A stretch of 64,000 nucleotides of DNA, from positions 1-64,000 of the forward strand of contig JASAMV010001066.1 in assembly GCA_030248065.1 (NCBI GenBank). Reading direction: 5' to 3'. The stretch is from Rhynchonema sp. JSB1_4 (Eukaryota > Nematoda > Chromadorea > Monhysterida > Xyalidae). Shown piece after piece: positions 13,334 to 26,100 of the stretch. The notes under the pieces are model-generated. The model was given only the letters and a program-made list of their open reading frames with translations. It was not told where the DNA came from and ran no database searches. A program made the translations under genes and the position numbers. Positions within the stretch are counted from its first letter, which is position 1. Every line of letters begins with the position of its first letter.

Positions 13334-13509
13334 GGAAACAAATTTTAGAAACTGACCAGCGTTTGAGCTGATCAAACGCTTCTTTAACGCTCTACCTGAC
13401 TTACAAAATGGCTGGAATAACAACTGCGGACAAGGTCCACCTTGCATGCAGCTTCCGCGCTGTATTATGGTAAATTTCGGTATTGCTTTGAGAATTTTCA
13501 GGCAAAATC

Positions 13510-13683
13510 ATGCCCAAATTACGAACGGTCCGCAGCAACGCGATGGTGGTGAAATTCGCGCCCAATTCGGATGACCAGTGTAGAGCGATCACACTGTCGT
13601 TGGGCATCATACAACTGCTCAAAGAGGGATACCATGAACTGCACAATTTGTTGTTGATGTCGCTGCAAGAAGACGCTGTTTGA
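13510..13683 (+). CDS. Coding-like island, 57 codons, unknown
   Basis: An open frame from ATG to TGA whose composition looks like real protein (MPKLRTVRSNAMVVKFAPNS near the start, LLKEGYHELHNLLL near the end). It is preceded by GAGAATTTTCAG|GC, a fair acceptor, so it could be the last exon of a transcript or a fragment of an old gene. The word GACCAGTGTAGA occurs at 13574 and again at the stop codon. A similar reading (GIFHELHKQR) recurs in one frame near 14066, which suggests a decayed duplicate. It is not assigned to the gene upstream, because that gene ends in a stop at 13333. Confidence 0.3.
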   Translation: MPKLRTVRSNAMVVKFAPNSDDQCRAITLSLGIIQLLKEGYHELHNLLLMSLQEDAV

Positions 13684-16600
13684 CCAGTGTAGACTGCCTT
13701 GTTTTTGCATGATTTTATAATTTTTGCTGTGGTGCGTATCGTAGGCTAGCATGCCAGGCTTTTCGTTAGTGAGCTCTTGTTGAAACGTCAGGTGTTCGAA
13801 GTCTCTCGAACTGATGTTTCCCCATCAACTGTGAAACATGTGATAATGTATAGAATGCCTACCAATAAGTTTTGGGCTGTGGTCGAGTTTCATTTCTTCT
13901 GCCAATCTGAGCGTACTGAACCTAGTGCAACACATCGACAAATAAAGTTCAAAGTTTTACGGATGTTTTGGCACAGTGCATCCCGTCGACATAAAGCTTC
14001 ATCGCCAGTTGCCGTCAAACGACTCAAAGATCTTGTCTGTGCCCTTACGCCAATTTTGGCCCATTAACGGCATCTTCCATGAACTACACAAACAAAGAGC
14101 TCTCTCACACCGCTTTTTAACGGTTTATTTATTGGCTGGACGTTTCCATTTCTGCAACTTTGTTGATTTTTGAGTGAAATCATTGTGCACGCGCAAGGCA
14201 AGGTGACCGGCTTCAGATGCATCGCAAATTAATGCATGATCCAAATTATAAAATGGTGATGCTCGCTGCCCACCGCATTCTCGCAGTGCAGGGAAACTCC
14301 TGTTCGAAGCCGGGCGTACTGTGGTCAAAACAAGTCGTCAAATCACATGTCTTAATTCTCGCGCTCATTTCGAACTCATGTGTTATTGCTTGATTTCACG
14401 ACAAGATTTTATTACTTGATTTGACGACAGTACTGTTAGTCCGAAGTTGAAGCAGGCATCGCCAGCCCAACACACAGTCAACGCATGGCTTGTTTGACTG
14501 TGTCTTGACTGCTCCAACTTCGACCGGGAGTTCCCCGCGTCTGTAAAAAGTAATTAAGGTAAAAGTAATTAAGGCAACGAAATTACAAACTTACAACACT
14601 TTGATGTGATTCGCTCATGTCAGTGAGCCGCATTCTTGGGTTTGTAAGCATTTGACGCACTCTAGTTAACTGTCCCCAAACCTTCGGCGAATCACAAAAG
14701 TAGACTAAAGGAAAATTATTACGCCCACTCATAAAGCGACCAAAGGCTTCAAGCAGGTTTCGCAGCAACAAATACAGTATTCATATGGCGAGAAACGACT
14801 ATAAACTGTATTAACTTTCGTACCCAGAGCATCTTAGATAGTCCCGAAGGGGCTCATTCCATCGCGATATTATCTGTAAAACCTAACAAATGGCTTCTTG
14901 TTCCAAGCAGTTGCTGCGAAAACAACATTCTGCCACTTTTCATCTTGTTCGACCAGCTTTCTGTCAAAAATGTTCGCTTCTGAGACCACAACGAACTTTA
15001 ACTATGGTTCGAGCTTATGCAATGTTCTGTTTCTGTATATTATTGCGGTAGTCGTTTTTCTCTGGCAGCAAAACAAACTCGCGCAGCAGTTCAAAAAATC
15101 TGCCGTTCCAAAGAAATGCAAACCACACTGTTTTTATCTCGTGGACTGAGGATGCGGACAAAAGGGCAAAACCATAGACAGCTTGAATCCTAAAGTCAAC
15201 CGACAGAAATAACCCAAGCTCTACAGTTTGACTCAAGTGCTTTGCTGGTTTGGCTCTTATTCACTGAAAGTCACTTCGCAACCCATTGTTGACCTGGACA
15301 CCTTCAAGAAAGTGGTCCGCCACAAGTCAAACTCTTGCCATATGACGACTCAGTAAGATTGGATGCAATACTTAAACATCGGATCAAACTGGATGGGGCA
15401 GAATATACGAAATTCAATTATACCCTTTAATTTCGATAAAGATGGTTCATTAGTGCTTGGAAAGTAAGTTTGATAGATATGATTTTTGTTTTTAAATTCT
15501 CATTTTTTCCTCGCTCTGCCCGGTTTTGTGCACTTTCCCGACTGAGAGGTCGACAATTGAGCAATATACATGTATTACGAATGCGACCCAACTCGGCATG
15601 TCTATGACCGGAACACAACAACACATAAAACATAATTGATGCTTTCTTTCCGCCAAACATTGACTGCCCACCGATTGTGGGTTTCTTGGGTGCAGGGAAT
15701 GAATCCCCAAGCCCAACCTTAAAAACTTTTGACTCGTAGAGAACTATAACTTGCACCCAACAACTGAAAACGATGACATAAAAATGTCAACTTCCGAAAA
15801 AATTATGTATACGACTCGGTGTTTTTGTGCGAATGACACAAACGAGCTGTTTGTTCTTGTCGTCGCTTTATCTTTCATGTTGAGCACTGTTTCTCCGAGT
15901 TCGACCCCAGAACCGACTCTGACAAATGTTTTTTGTCGCAAAAGTTTCTTGCTTGAGGCCGTGTGTTTCTCAATAACTCAAAAAATGTGCAAAAACTAAA
16001 GCAAAAAAATTCGGCACCCAGGGTTACACGAGATACATACATACATGTACGAATTCATAACGTGGGTGACAATCCCAAAGGAGCCAGTTCCAAGTTCTTT
16101 TTTTGAGGTCACTGTTTTAGCTCCCCCAACCCCGCAGCTTTGTGTTGCGTTCAATCACCCTCAAAACCGTTCTCCCACCTATCGCTTTGATTCTGAGAAT
16201 CGCTGACGGTCATGGTGCCAGGTTATGTCTGTCGACCAGAATTAATTGGCGGTCTTTTGCATTTTTGCGCTACTTTCACACTAATATTCACCTTTGGTGT
16301 TGAGTATTATACTCTAGGAATACAATGCGAGTCACAAAGTCTTTCCAAAAGCCTACATCAGCATGTACACACAGCTACCAGAGCAAGTAGCGTCTCAGAG
16401 CGCGCAGGATTTTTTGACCCACCGCGGTTGACTGCGCGGTCAACGTCGAGCCCACCGTGTCACACACAAGAATAGTTACCGCGTCCAACACGGCGGTACC
16501 CGGCTACAATTGTCGGCGCATTTGTGTGTCAGACATTTATATGTTCGTATACTTAACGATCCGGTGGGCTCTCGTTTGACCGGCGGTCAATAGCGGAAGA

Positions 16601-16839
16601 GCAAAAAATCGTGAAGGAGGTCTGTAAACGTTACATCACGTCATAAGTACCATTAAACTTTGGTGCATCGAGTTCCCATGTGCGCTTGATAGGGGGTTGG
16701 CACAGCTCTCTCTCAGATGCTAATTTCAGAGGGGCTAGTTTCGTTAGTGCGCGAATATTGATACCATACTTACCTAATGTAGCACGTACCTAAATGGAGC
16801 AAAAGCGCAAGTTGCGTGCGTACCCACGCAAAATAGGTA
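13684..16839. other. No gene seen
   Basis: No supported exon. At about 14330-14440 there are words related to the GTCGTCAACTC element family described elsewhere, but no clear boundaries. Confidence 0.4.
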
Positions 16840-17170
16840 TAGTCCGTCCACCAGCTCATGGCACTTTTTGATGCTGCTGGCCAACTTGTTCCCTTCCTCC
16901 ACGTTCTAATGAAAGAGAAATTGACTTACCGAAATAAATTATTTTTTCTCTTAAATTGTGATTTTTAAGAAATCCACGTGTTTTATCCATTTTAATTTAA
17001 TTTAATCTTAAATTTGATCGCATTCGATCTTTTTCGACACGTTCTAGCTTTTTTAGGTTTTTTTTGCAACATCGGTCACGCTCAATTTCTCTTTCATTAG
17101 AACGTGGAGGAAGGGAACAAGCCAGCCAGCAGCAAGCAACACACAGTGACATGAGCTGATGGAGGGACTA
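16840..17170. mobile_element. TA-flanked inverted-repeat element, family A copy 3
   Basis: 331 bp, ends TAGTCCGTCCACCAGCTCAT and GATGGAGGGACTA, flanked by TA. Same arms as the copies at 4312 and 6064. Confidence 0.87.
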
Positions 17171-20100
17171 TACGCATATATTGCGAGCGCCGGGTTCTCC
17201 CGGTGGTGTGGATATATCGTGCGACTCGCAGGCAAGCCACACGAGCTGGTGGTTCATGTGTGAGTTCTGATACTTGTCCCGGGTGCTAGGTGCACATGCA
17301 CATTTGAGGTGAACTATGATAGCATGCGTGTGAAGGTGCTCGCTTCTGTATACCATCGTTCCTGCTTCACTGAATAGCAGAGTATACTCACTCACGACGT
17401 GTATGTGTCCACTTGTGGCCGGCCTTGCTTCCCGCATAGTGATTTCTCCTCCGACCCGACACTTGTGTATGCTTTTGCTTGTGTACCGGCCTGGCCCCTA
17501 GCAATGTGGTTATATAGCTGACATGTACTTTTTATTGAATTCCTCCTCATAGTGGCCAACGACAGGCAGAACCATCAGCAGACTTGTTGTTTAGTATGCC
17601 GTCGTGGCAGCAGTATAGTAATGGTGTCCCTGTGCTGCTTTCTGATTATTTTCTACTACTGCACTTGTGTGCGCGCGCCTGTTTTAGTACCAGCGGCTGC
17701 TCTAGTTTTCTGGTACGTTTGTGTACCCTCGTTAGTAGTCAACTCACCGACTGATTTGGGCCACCACGTACATATAGGTACGTATATGTAGTCTGTGTTA
17801 GTTGTTTTCTTGCCGTTGCATGCAACCAAGATTGACTGACATGCACTTTTTGCGGGTACAATTACATAGTGCATTGCCGTATATGGCACCTTGACTGAAT
17901 ATCGTCGGATTCGGACCAAATGCATCTTTCGGGTGCAGATCCAGCGTGTGCTTGTAAAAGTGGCCGCCTGCGTCTGCCTTACCGGGACTGGGTTAATGCA
18001 GCTGCGTGCCCCGGTTTAATAGTGCGCCTGTTAGCCCAATGTTATGGCCAGCTGGCCCGACTGTGGGCCACAGTGTACATAACTTTTCATTCTTTTGATG
18101 CACGCGTACTGTGGAGCGGCACATCTTTTTTCTTTTCCTTCTGCTGTCCTGCTTTATTCCGCTTCGATGCATTTGCATTGGCTGCATCTCACATTTGAGA
18201 CATTGTTATTTCATCCGTGTACTTACCGCACTGCATGCGCGCAACAAAGGATTGCGTATTGGCTGCTCAGAAACTGGGTACGCATGACTATAGTGTGATC
18301 TGCTAATTATACCACCAAAAGAGTCACTCAAGCTCCCTACATGTACATACCTAGTTTCGTATGCTTATGCATACATACGGCTGAACTTTGAAATGTGACT
18401 CCCTTTTGCAAACGTGTGTGCCATCGATCAAGCATGTATTACCTCTGCTTACACAACCTAATCATTACAACGACATGAGTTTTCCACTGTCAAGCCCTGT
18501 GCGCCCGCAGTATTCAAAATTGTATTACGATTTCCAAGCTCAACCAGCTCCGTGTCACAAATACACCCACACAAGACATGACGCAGCAGAAGTGTTCCCT
18601 TATCACTCGTTATCATAATCTGGTTTCCTGTTTCGAACACACAAGCCCAGCGCCTGCGCCTTTCCGGGGTCTTGTAATAAGCTCAAGAGGCGCTGCTGGT
18701 ACACTCCAGTTCAAGCTGTGTTATTGAATAAATTTGCTGGGTACGAGGTTTTCAAAATGTCGTTTGCTTCAAAGGTAACCAACAAATTCAAAACTAACAC
18801 ATGAGCGAACACCCATTGCTACTACTGTATGTACATCTATTTATGTGTCTGTACGTTTGCACTCTTGTGCTTCTTATCTGTCTGGTTCATAGTCATGCAG
18901 TTGCGACTTTCAGCCCTGACCAGAGTAGCCGTACTGTGCGTGCTTGAATTATATGTGCATGCGGCCTTCGAATCAAGTGCTCCTGCCATTATTCTGGTAC
19001 CATTTATGCGCGCATGTACATTTGTGTGTGTGTGCCACTGACAGCTGTAGGGTACCATCAAAAAGTGATCATAAATGGTACAAGGGACACTGGTACCCCT
19101 CCTGTGCACCAGGACATGGACATGCACGTATGCGGTGGTGCCATAGGGTGTCACGGCCGGTGTACCATGCACATGCGTGCATGCGCACCCCCAGTTTATT
19201 GCTCTTTTACTGCTCGTTTCATAAACATGCCGAGCTCGTGTCGCCCCCCTCTGAATCCAAGGAGTGCCAAAGTGCCTGGCATAACATGTTGCTAAACTTT
19301 TCGCACTATTTCTGCTTTATCAAGCCCGGGGGAGTTTTTGCAACGATCCGTGCAACTCTCAAACATAACTGGACTGAAGTGTTTTTAAGAGATACGAAAT
19401 CAGATGTGACATATACGCGGTAGTAATGTCAATTCGTATCCTAACTAAGGGTCATCATAGAGAATACATACCTAGAATGACGTGAGTACTTGATTCTCAA
19501 TAACCATCCGCTTCGGAGGAGGACCTGTTTTTTACACAGACAGCCAGACTGTCTATTGTAAGAACCGTGACTATTTTATAAAAATTCAGACAGCATCCAG
19601 TGGAAACCGCCTGAATTTTTATAACTCCACCCTGGATTCGGCCCAGAACAAGCATCTACAGTGGATTGTACAAAGCATTAGCTTTCTTTACTCAGCCATA
19701 TCTTGCCGCCTTCAGGCCTAATGACGCCTTGATGTTAGTTAGCCCGGACTGAAACATTACGCTGACCTGAAGCTGTGGCTATAAAGGTCCAGTCGGCAAC
19801 TCAGGTGGTGAACTGTCGTGTAAATCAGCGCGAAAATTTATAATGGGAGTTGATGACCGAGTTGACGACAGTATTTTTAGCCGAAAATGTCTTGGTCGTA
19901 TTTTCATTGTTGCACTACACACCCACCAGTATAAGCAAAAGCAACATTTGACTGTAATTCTAGCCACTTTAACGTATTTACGCAAGTGGCGCATTGAGTT
20001 TGGTTATACAGTAGGTGCCAGCCATATTCGGAATACACACGCTATACATACACATTCGGAATTTCCCGCGTATTTGTTGTGGTAACCGTAAACGCACATA

Positions 20101-23100
20101 AATCCCTTCAGAAACTCTGGGGTGCACCATGTACCTTGCTGTCTATAGCAACTACGAATCCGAAAGCCCCAAGAAGATTGAATATCTTTTGCAGTAGTGT
20201 TGTGTTAGGTAGTGCAATAGCATTTATTTAGTAGTGGTAGTGGCAGTGGTACTTCTCTGTGTTTCTACACCTTATGTCAGCCAATCATATACTGGTCTGG
20301 TTACGCTCGCGCGTCGGTAAACAATGGGTGTTGGGCCGTCAAGACATAACGTATAATTTTGCGGTTTGAGTTTCAGGTACCGGCATTAATTGTCTCGTAC
20401 CTGAACAAATGAAAAGTATCATGGATAGTTTAAAATGGTAATTTTCTGACGCAATTAAAAAATGACGTGGAATTCAAACTTAAACTCTAGAACCGACTAT
20501 GAAAGTCCACCAGTGATTGTTTACTCGATTATTTAGGTGCCGAAACTGTTGTACTTTAGTGGAAGGTACAGACTTACGATACGACAGTTAGGAATAATGT
20601 ACACTAACACAAACAGTGTCCGCTCTCGCTGTGTTTCAACAATGTTTGCTTATATTCGAGCCCAACGCCGCTGGCAAAGTCAACTTTCATTGTGCAAGTC
20701 AAGCAATAGTCGTTGCGATGAGGTATTGAAGGTAGGTATAGGCATTGTCGTTATCTGGTCTTGCCAGGGTATTGATGTATAGACATCAAGAAGTTGAAAA
20801 AAGGTTTCCCTGAAGAAACGTGTACCTTTCATTTTATCCAAGTTTTGCTCAACCCGTTTTTATTGAATTCAATCATTTTTGATGAAACTGAGATTCTCTC
20901 TCACACTCACTTATGAAATAACAGAAACTGGAAGTTCTAAAAAACGTGGTCTCTTGCTTCGTTTTCCACTGCGCCGGAATAACGCGTCTCGGTCCAAATT
21001 TTGAAGCCTTAAAATCTGCGTGACGTGTGCACAAATCGATTATAAATACAGCCGATATTTAAAATTAATATTATTTCCATGTCAGTGGCCCCAGCTGTAT
21101 TGTAGTATAAATACAATGACGTATTCAGGATATTGGACCAATAATCTCGTTTTGAAAGCAAAGCGGCATGCGCGCGCACGTTTTGTTGCATCCGCACGCG
21201 TATTATGATACGGCAGCAAATCATTTCACCTGGTTACGACCGGGTGGCCTGGTATACTAGAATTTGCTGACCATTGCAATCATAATTGCCACTGCTAATC
21301 GGAAACTTGTTGAGCTTGTATCAACTGCGTTTTTGAATGCTGAAAACCTTATACACTCTGGTTTTTTGCTTTCCCTCGCCACTCCACCTTGGAGCATGAT
21401 AATCATACCTTCAGCAAAATTTCACAAAGGTTCTCAATCAAAGCCGCACTCAATTGGAGAATACGATTCCCACAATTCCAAATATCCACATTTGACACAT
21501 AACGACTACGCAACATTGAAATCAACCATAAAGTAGCTGCAGCCGCCCCGGGTAAAAGTCGGTCAAACACACGACTGCATGACATGCGCATATGCGATAC
21601 TGTTTTGAGAACGGATTACCAAACGTTTCTCGTTCATAAACGAACCAAGTGACTTTAGCATTTGTTGTGCGCGCGTACTAACTTCGCGACATCTTATGTA
21701 TGTGACAATTGCGCAAGCGTGTTCTTGGTTTCGGTACGAACTTATTGATGCATCACTGATCCTGACATGAACGGGAATATTTCAAGCTTTTGTAACCGGA
21801 ATCTGGGTGTTTAACGGTCAGATTTCCGTCTCCATAACTGGTGTTAATGGCAACGCGATGAACTGTACTCAACGCCTGTTCGATCTTAGTGCCCTGTTTC
21901 TCAATGAAGGGGTATCACAGCAGGTCTGTGGCGCACGCCCCCATTTTCTGGCCAACTAATGTGGCATGTCTGTACCCAAGTACCGTTGATTCAGTCGCGA
22001 TAACCTACCGTTGTCACTAACCATGAGTTGATCATAACATTTAAAATGACATTAAAGTTACATACTATACACTTATGCACGTGTTCATGGTCGTACGTAT
22101 GTACACTTGTCCCAACAGCTCAAGTTCGTATTTTAATCACTCAACGGTTACTTTTGGAGCTTTCCAAAACCTGCCTGATTCTGGTTTTTCTTCACATCAA
22201 GAATAAACCAGAGAATGGTACATTGTTGCCTTTTGTATACTACATACTGTATGTGGTCACTCGGTCTTTCGCTTGACTGAATGCTCTTGGAATGTTTAAA
22301 AAATATTTTCTTTGTTAACGAACTGATTACAACAACCACAGGACAGGATTAGGATTCCGCTGTTGTTTTTGCCGAGACAATCCTATATTTTGAATTATAA
22401 CCATACAGAAATCGTCAGAAACACGAAAACTGCAGCCCTTTCTTGTGAAATTGCGCATTCTTTTTAACCGCTTCTTATCTTGTGGGCGTCGGCATCTCTT
22501 GGTGAAAAAACTATAGGTACAGTACATTTATACTGTATGCATATGTATGTTCTGCATTTTATACTTTCACATGATAAATATTACAGTTTGACTTCAGTGT
22601 GGATCTTTGTGAAACCGTCACTTTCCTTGAAATCACAGGCACCATATTAAATTGCGCCGCAAGAATTCGGTAGTTTTTATGATTTTAACCGCAACATCGA
22701 TCTTTCTGACTTTATGCATTCAGAACAGATGTTTGTTTCGGTATGTCTATTTTTCTAACATCGGAACTTTTTCCGCGCGTTTTTATGCGTATGAATGAAG
22801 TTCCAGCAGTTCTAGTACATTTGTGGGTGGTTGTTTGTCTGCTTCCAAAATAATTCTGTTCGTTTTTATCCTTTCCATTGTTTTGTTTCCAATCTGCTCA
22901 TGGTGATTCATCTGATTTTGCTGTTCAATTCGTTTCAGTAATGTACTTCAGTCGCACAAACAGAAAAATTCCGATATCCGAAAATCACCCACGAAGCACG
23001 TATTGTACATGGTCGTCTACATACATACATAGATGTCGTCTGTGACATTTCATCGTGTTCCGTGACTCCAAAGCGAAACAAAGCACAAATTGACACATTT

Positions 23101-26100
23101 TCACGCCCGTATCCTCTTTTCATGAAAATACTAAATTTTTTATTAGCTCAGTTTTGCGTTTAAAATCAGGGGCCGATTTCACGAAAGCACATGCATAACA
23201 TTGTGCATTGTATTTTCAATTTTCGACATTTTGAGAATGTCGCCCCATCCAATCCGGTTTGTATGGTATGTAACTTGTGTTGCTGAATGAGCTTGTTGAT
23301 TCCTACCTAGCACGGCCTGGTCCTCTGTTCGGTGCATCAGTAACAAATCGTTGGGTACCATGACTATGTCAGTCAATCAGTCAGTTCAGGGGTACCCCTA
23401 CTCTGTGTGTGTGTTGGCAGGGTCACTGATGGAGCGCTTTGTTTTCCACTATATGCTTGCGGATGTTTGATCTTTTTGCTTGATTGCACCCTGAGTCCGC
23501 ATTTTAGCGCGACTTTTAATTGGGGCCCATGTGTGAGAAACGGGATCTATAACCAGCAGCCAGCACTGTTTGAGTCTGGTACCAAACAATTTTCATATCA
23601 CGAACCACGCTGCCTGACCTAACATTGCACACTGGGCTAATCACACGCGCACGCAAAAGCAGATGTCGCGGTGGCATCTAAAAGCTGAGCTGCTGCATGT
23701 ACTATGTATTCATGGAATCTTGTTGTTTTTCCCCGCTTCTGTTCTGCGCGATTCTAATTTTGCTGGCTTTGTGCTCCGTTCCACCCAAAGCTCTGCTTTC
23801 TTTCTCTCCTGAAAAATTTTCTTTTTCAGCAAAAAGCCATACACAAGGTTTTTACCACTGAACCTGACAATAGAATATAGCACCCCTATTTTCGAAGTAT
23901 ACACATACATACAGTACATATACCTACATAGTTCAGACACTCTCTGCCCATTAACAAGCTCCTCAGTAATCAAGCCAATCGACTGCACAAAAGCAATATG
24001 TCATCTGTCATAATGGTGAATGATCTTAGGTCTTATCTTGTCTGAAAGGACCACCCGCGCGCATGGGCAGAAGCGGAACATTTACCGACTTCTAGATGTC
24101 TTTATATATACAGTAGGTGCAGTGATAATATACGATGTTATCTATGACTTCTGTGAGCTGACATGACAGTCGGTAAACAAACCGTGTCGTTTCTGTTTTA
24201 TGACATTTTTCTCTCGCTCTCCCTGGGTTGTCATGCTCTGCCCGTTGCTTTTTGACATTCTCGACTGACGGGATAACAGATAAATTTCGCATTGTCTTGT
24301 CACCACAGACGTGGGTGGCCCATTTGTTTGGTGTGCCCGTGGCTTTTGTTGAGTTGTTCACCCAGAAGTCCGTGGTACCGAAGACATTTCCATTCACCCA
24401 AAGCAAAGCCCAAACACGCATTTCAACGTCATTTCCTGCGCACTGCACCAAACCACACATAAATTTCGCGTGTCCGTTATCCCTATTCCCTTTGCATGTC
24501 TATGTGTGCGTGCAACCAGCCCACTCATAAGCGTAAATGGTCCGTATTTTCTCTCTGAATGTGCACAACTTGCACGATAATCAACAGTATTTATGGGTGT
24601 AATGCTGTGTGCAGTGGCTTAGAGAATACCAGCCCAACATTCAACAGCCTGTGTTGTCGCTTGGTCATCCGTTTCACAGTGCGTAAGAGCGTATATTTGA
24701 TGGCGTTAATGATTATAATTCAACTAGGTATCCTCCACGCATGTGTATGTGTGTTTGCGCAGTCGCACTGCAGTAAATAGACCCATCCGTTTCATCATTT
24801 GAAGAGCTTCCAGACCGAACATGAATCCCTATTTTCAGCTTGTTGCTTTCCTGAACTGAGTATTCCCCATTACGAAGGCTTTATTTTGGTCCTCTTCGAG
24901 CCGGCGCCCTTCAGATGCCAATTCTTGTGATTCGACAGTCGTTATTACGATTTTCAAGCTCCCAGAAAAGCACTCCAGATGAGATAATTAAATTATTGGC
25001 GGTTACCATAATGCACAAATACGTCTGGGACCTAATTATTGCATTTTTATTTTCAGCAGCTTTCGTACAGCCCGCTTTTTGGTGTAGGTGCTTTTTGAAT
25101 CGGGTGTGGGTCATGCAGAAACGCTCTTGCATAATCCCAATTGCACACATATTTTTATTTGTGGTCCATTTAATGGTTGATAGCATAAATACGCTTTCAG
25201 GAGTCTCAGACCACCCGGCTTTCTTGGTACTAATGTGTAAGCAGTTGTTCTTTTCAAGCACAAATAGAGCGTTGTCACGTAAATAAGAAAAATTGTCGTC
25301 CCACGAAATGTAATAATAAGCAAGACAGATAGTGCACCAGTGGTGCTCTGTTGCCCCACCGTGTTGTGAAATTCCCGAGAGAGAATTATTGTACGCGCGC
25401 GAAAATTGGTGTGGTGCAATGATCTTATTGGGTACTGGCAATGGAAGTCGTGGTGGTGCACACAGCACTGATGATGACCTGCTGCAACGACCGGCTGTGA
25501 ATTCATGGGCTTAAATAAGCAACCAAATGAATGGTACAATTTCGCTAGATTCCCATCATCAAGGTATACTACCTACATAGTTGCGGTGCTCAAGAACAGT
25601 GAAGCACACCAGCGTAGTCTTTCGTGGTTATGGCAAACGTAGTGCGCGCGTACCACGTTTCTCTGCATGTGGTTGGCAGAGTAGGTAGCAAATTTCATTA
25701 TTTCATTTTCGGTCGCGCGTCTGGTATCATCAAGCCTCACGCATCTGTCCCACGTTTGCACACGAATAGGATTTCTCTTGTTCTGCTTGCTGCTATATCA
25801 GCAGCTATGTATTCATGGTGGCGCTCAAAATGTTCTTCCCATTGCCGTCGTAAAAATTCACGCAACACAACAGCTATGTACATATACGTAATGTACTAAA
25901 CCTCTGATTCACGGAGCGGAATACCCATGGAGCATATGTTGTGGAAAGTGTACTCTCCTTTCCGAAAGAACTTTTGACCAGGTGCAAGTGGGGTACGTTC
26001 TCACTAGCAATGGGCGAGTATGCTTGTTGGCAGCAGACGATGTTGAATAATAACTGGTGAATAATAATAATAACAATAATAATATTATTACTTTCTCATT

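Noticed and set aside
24911..25539. Overlapping long frames (up to 185 codons) on both strands
   Set aside because: Opposite-strand frames of similar length, no conserved pattern, no splice signals; length is within chance for this much sequence.
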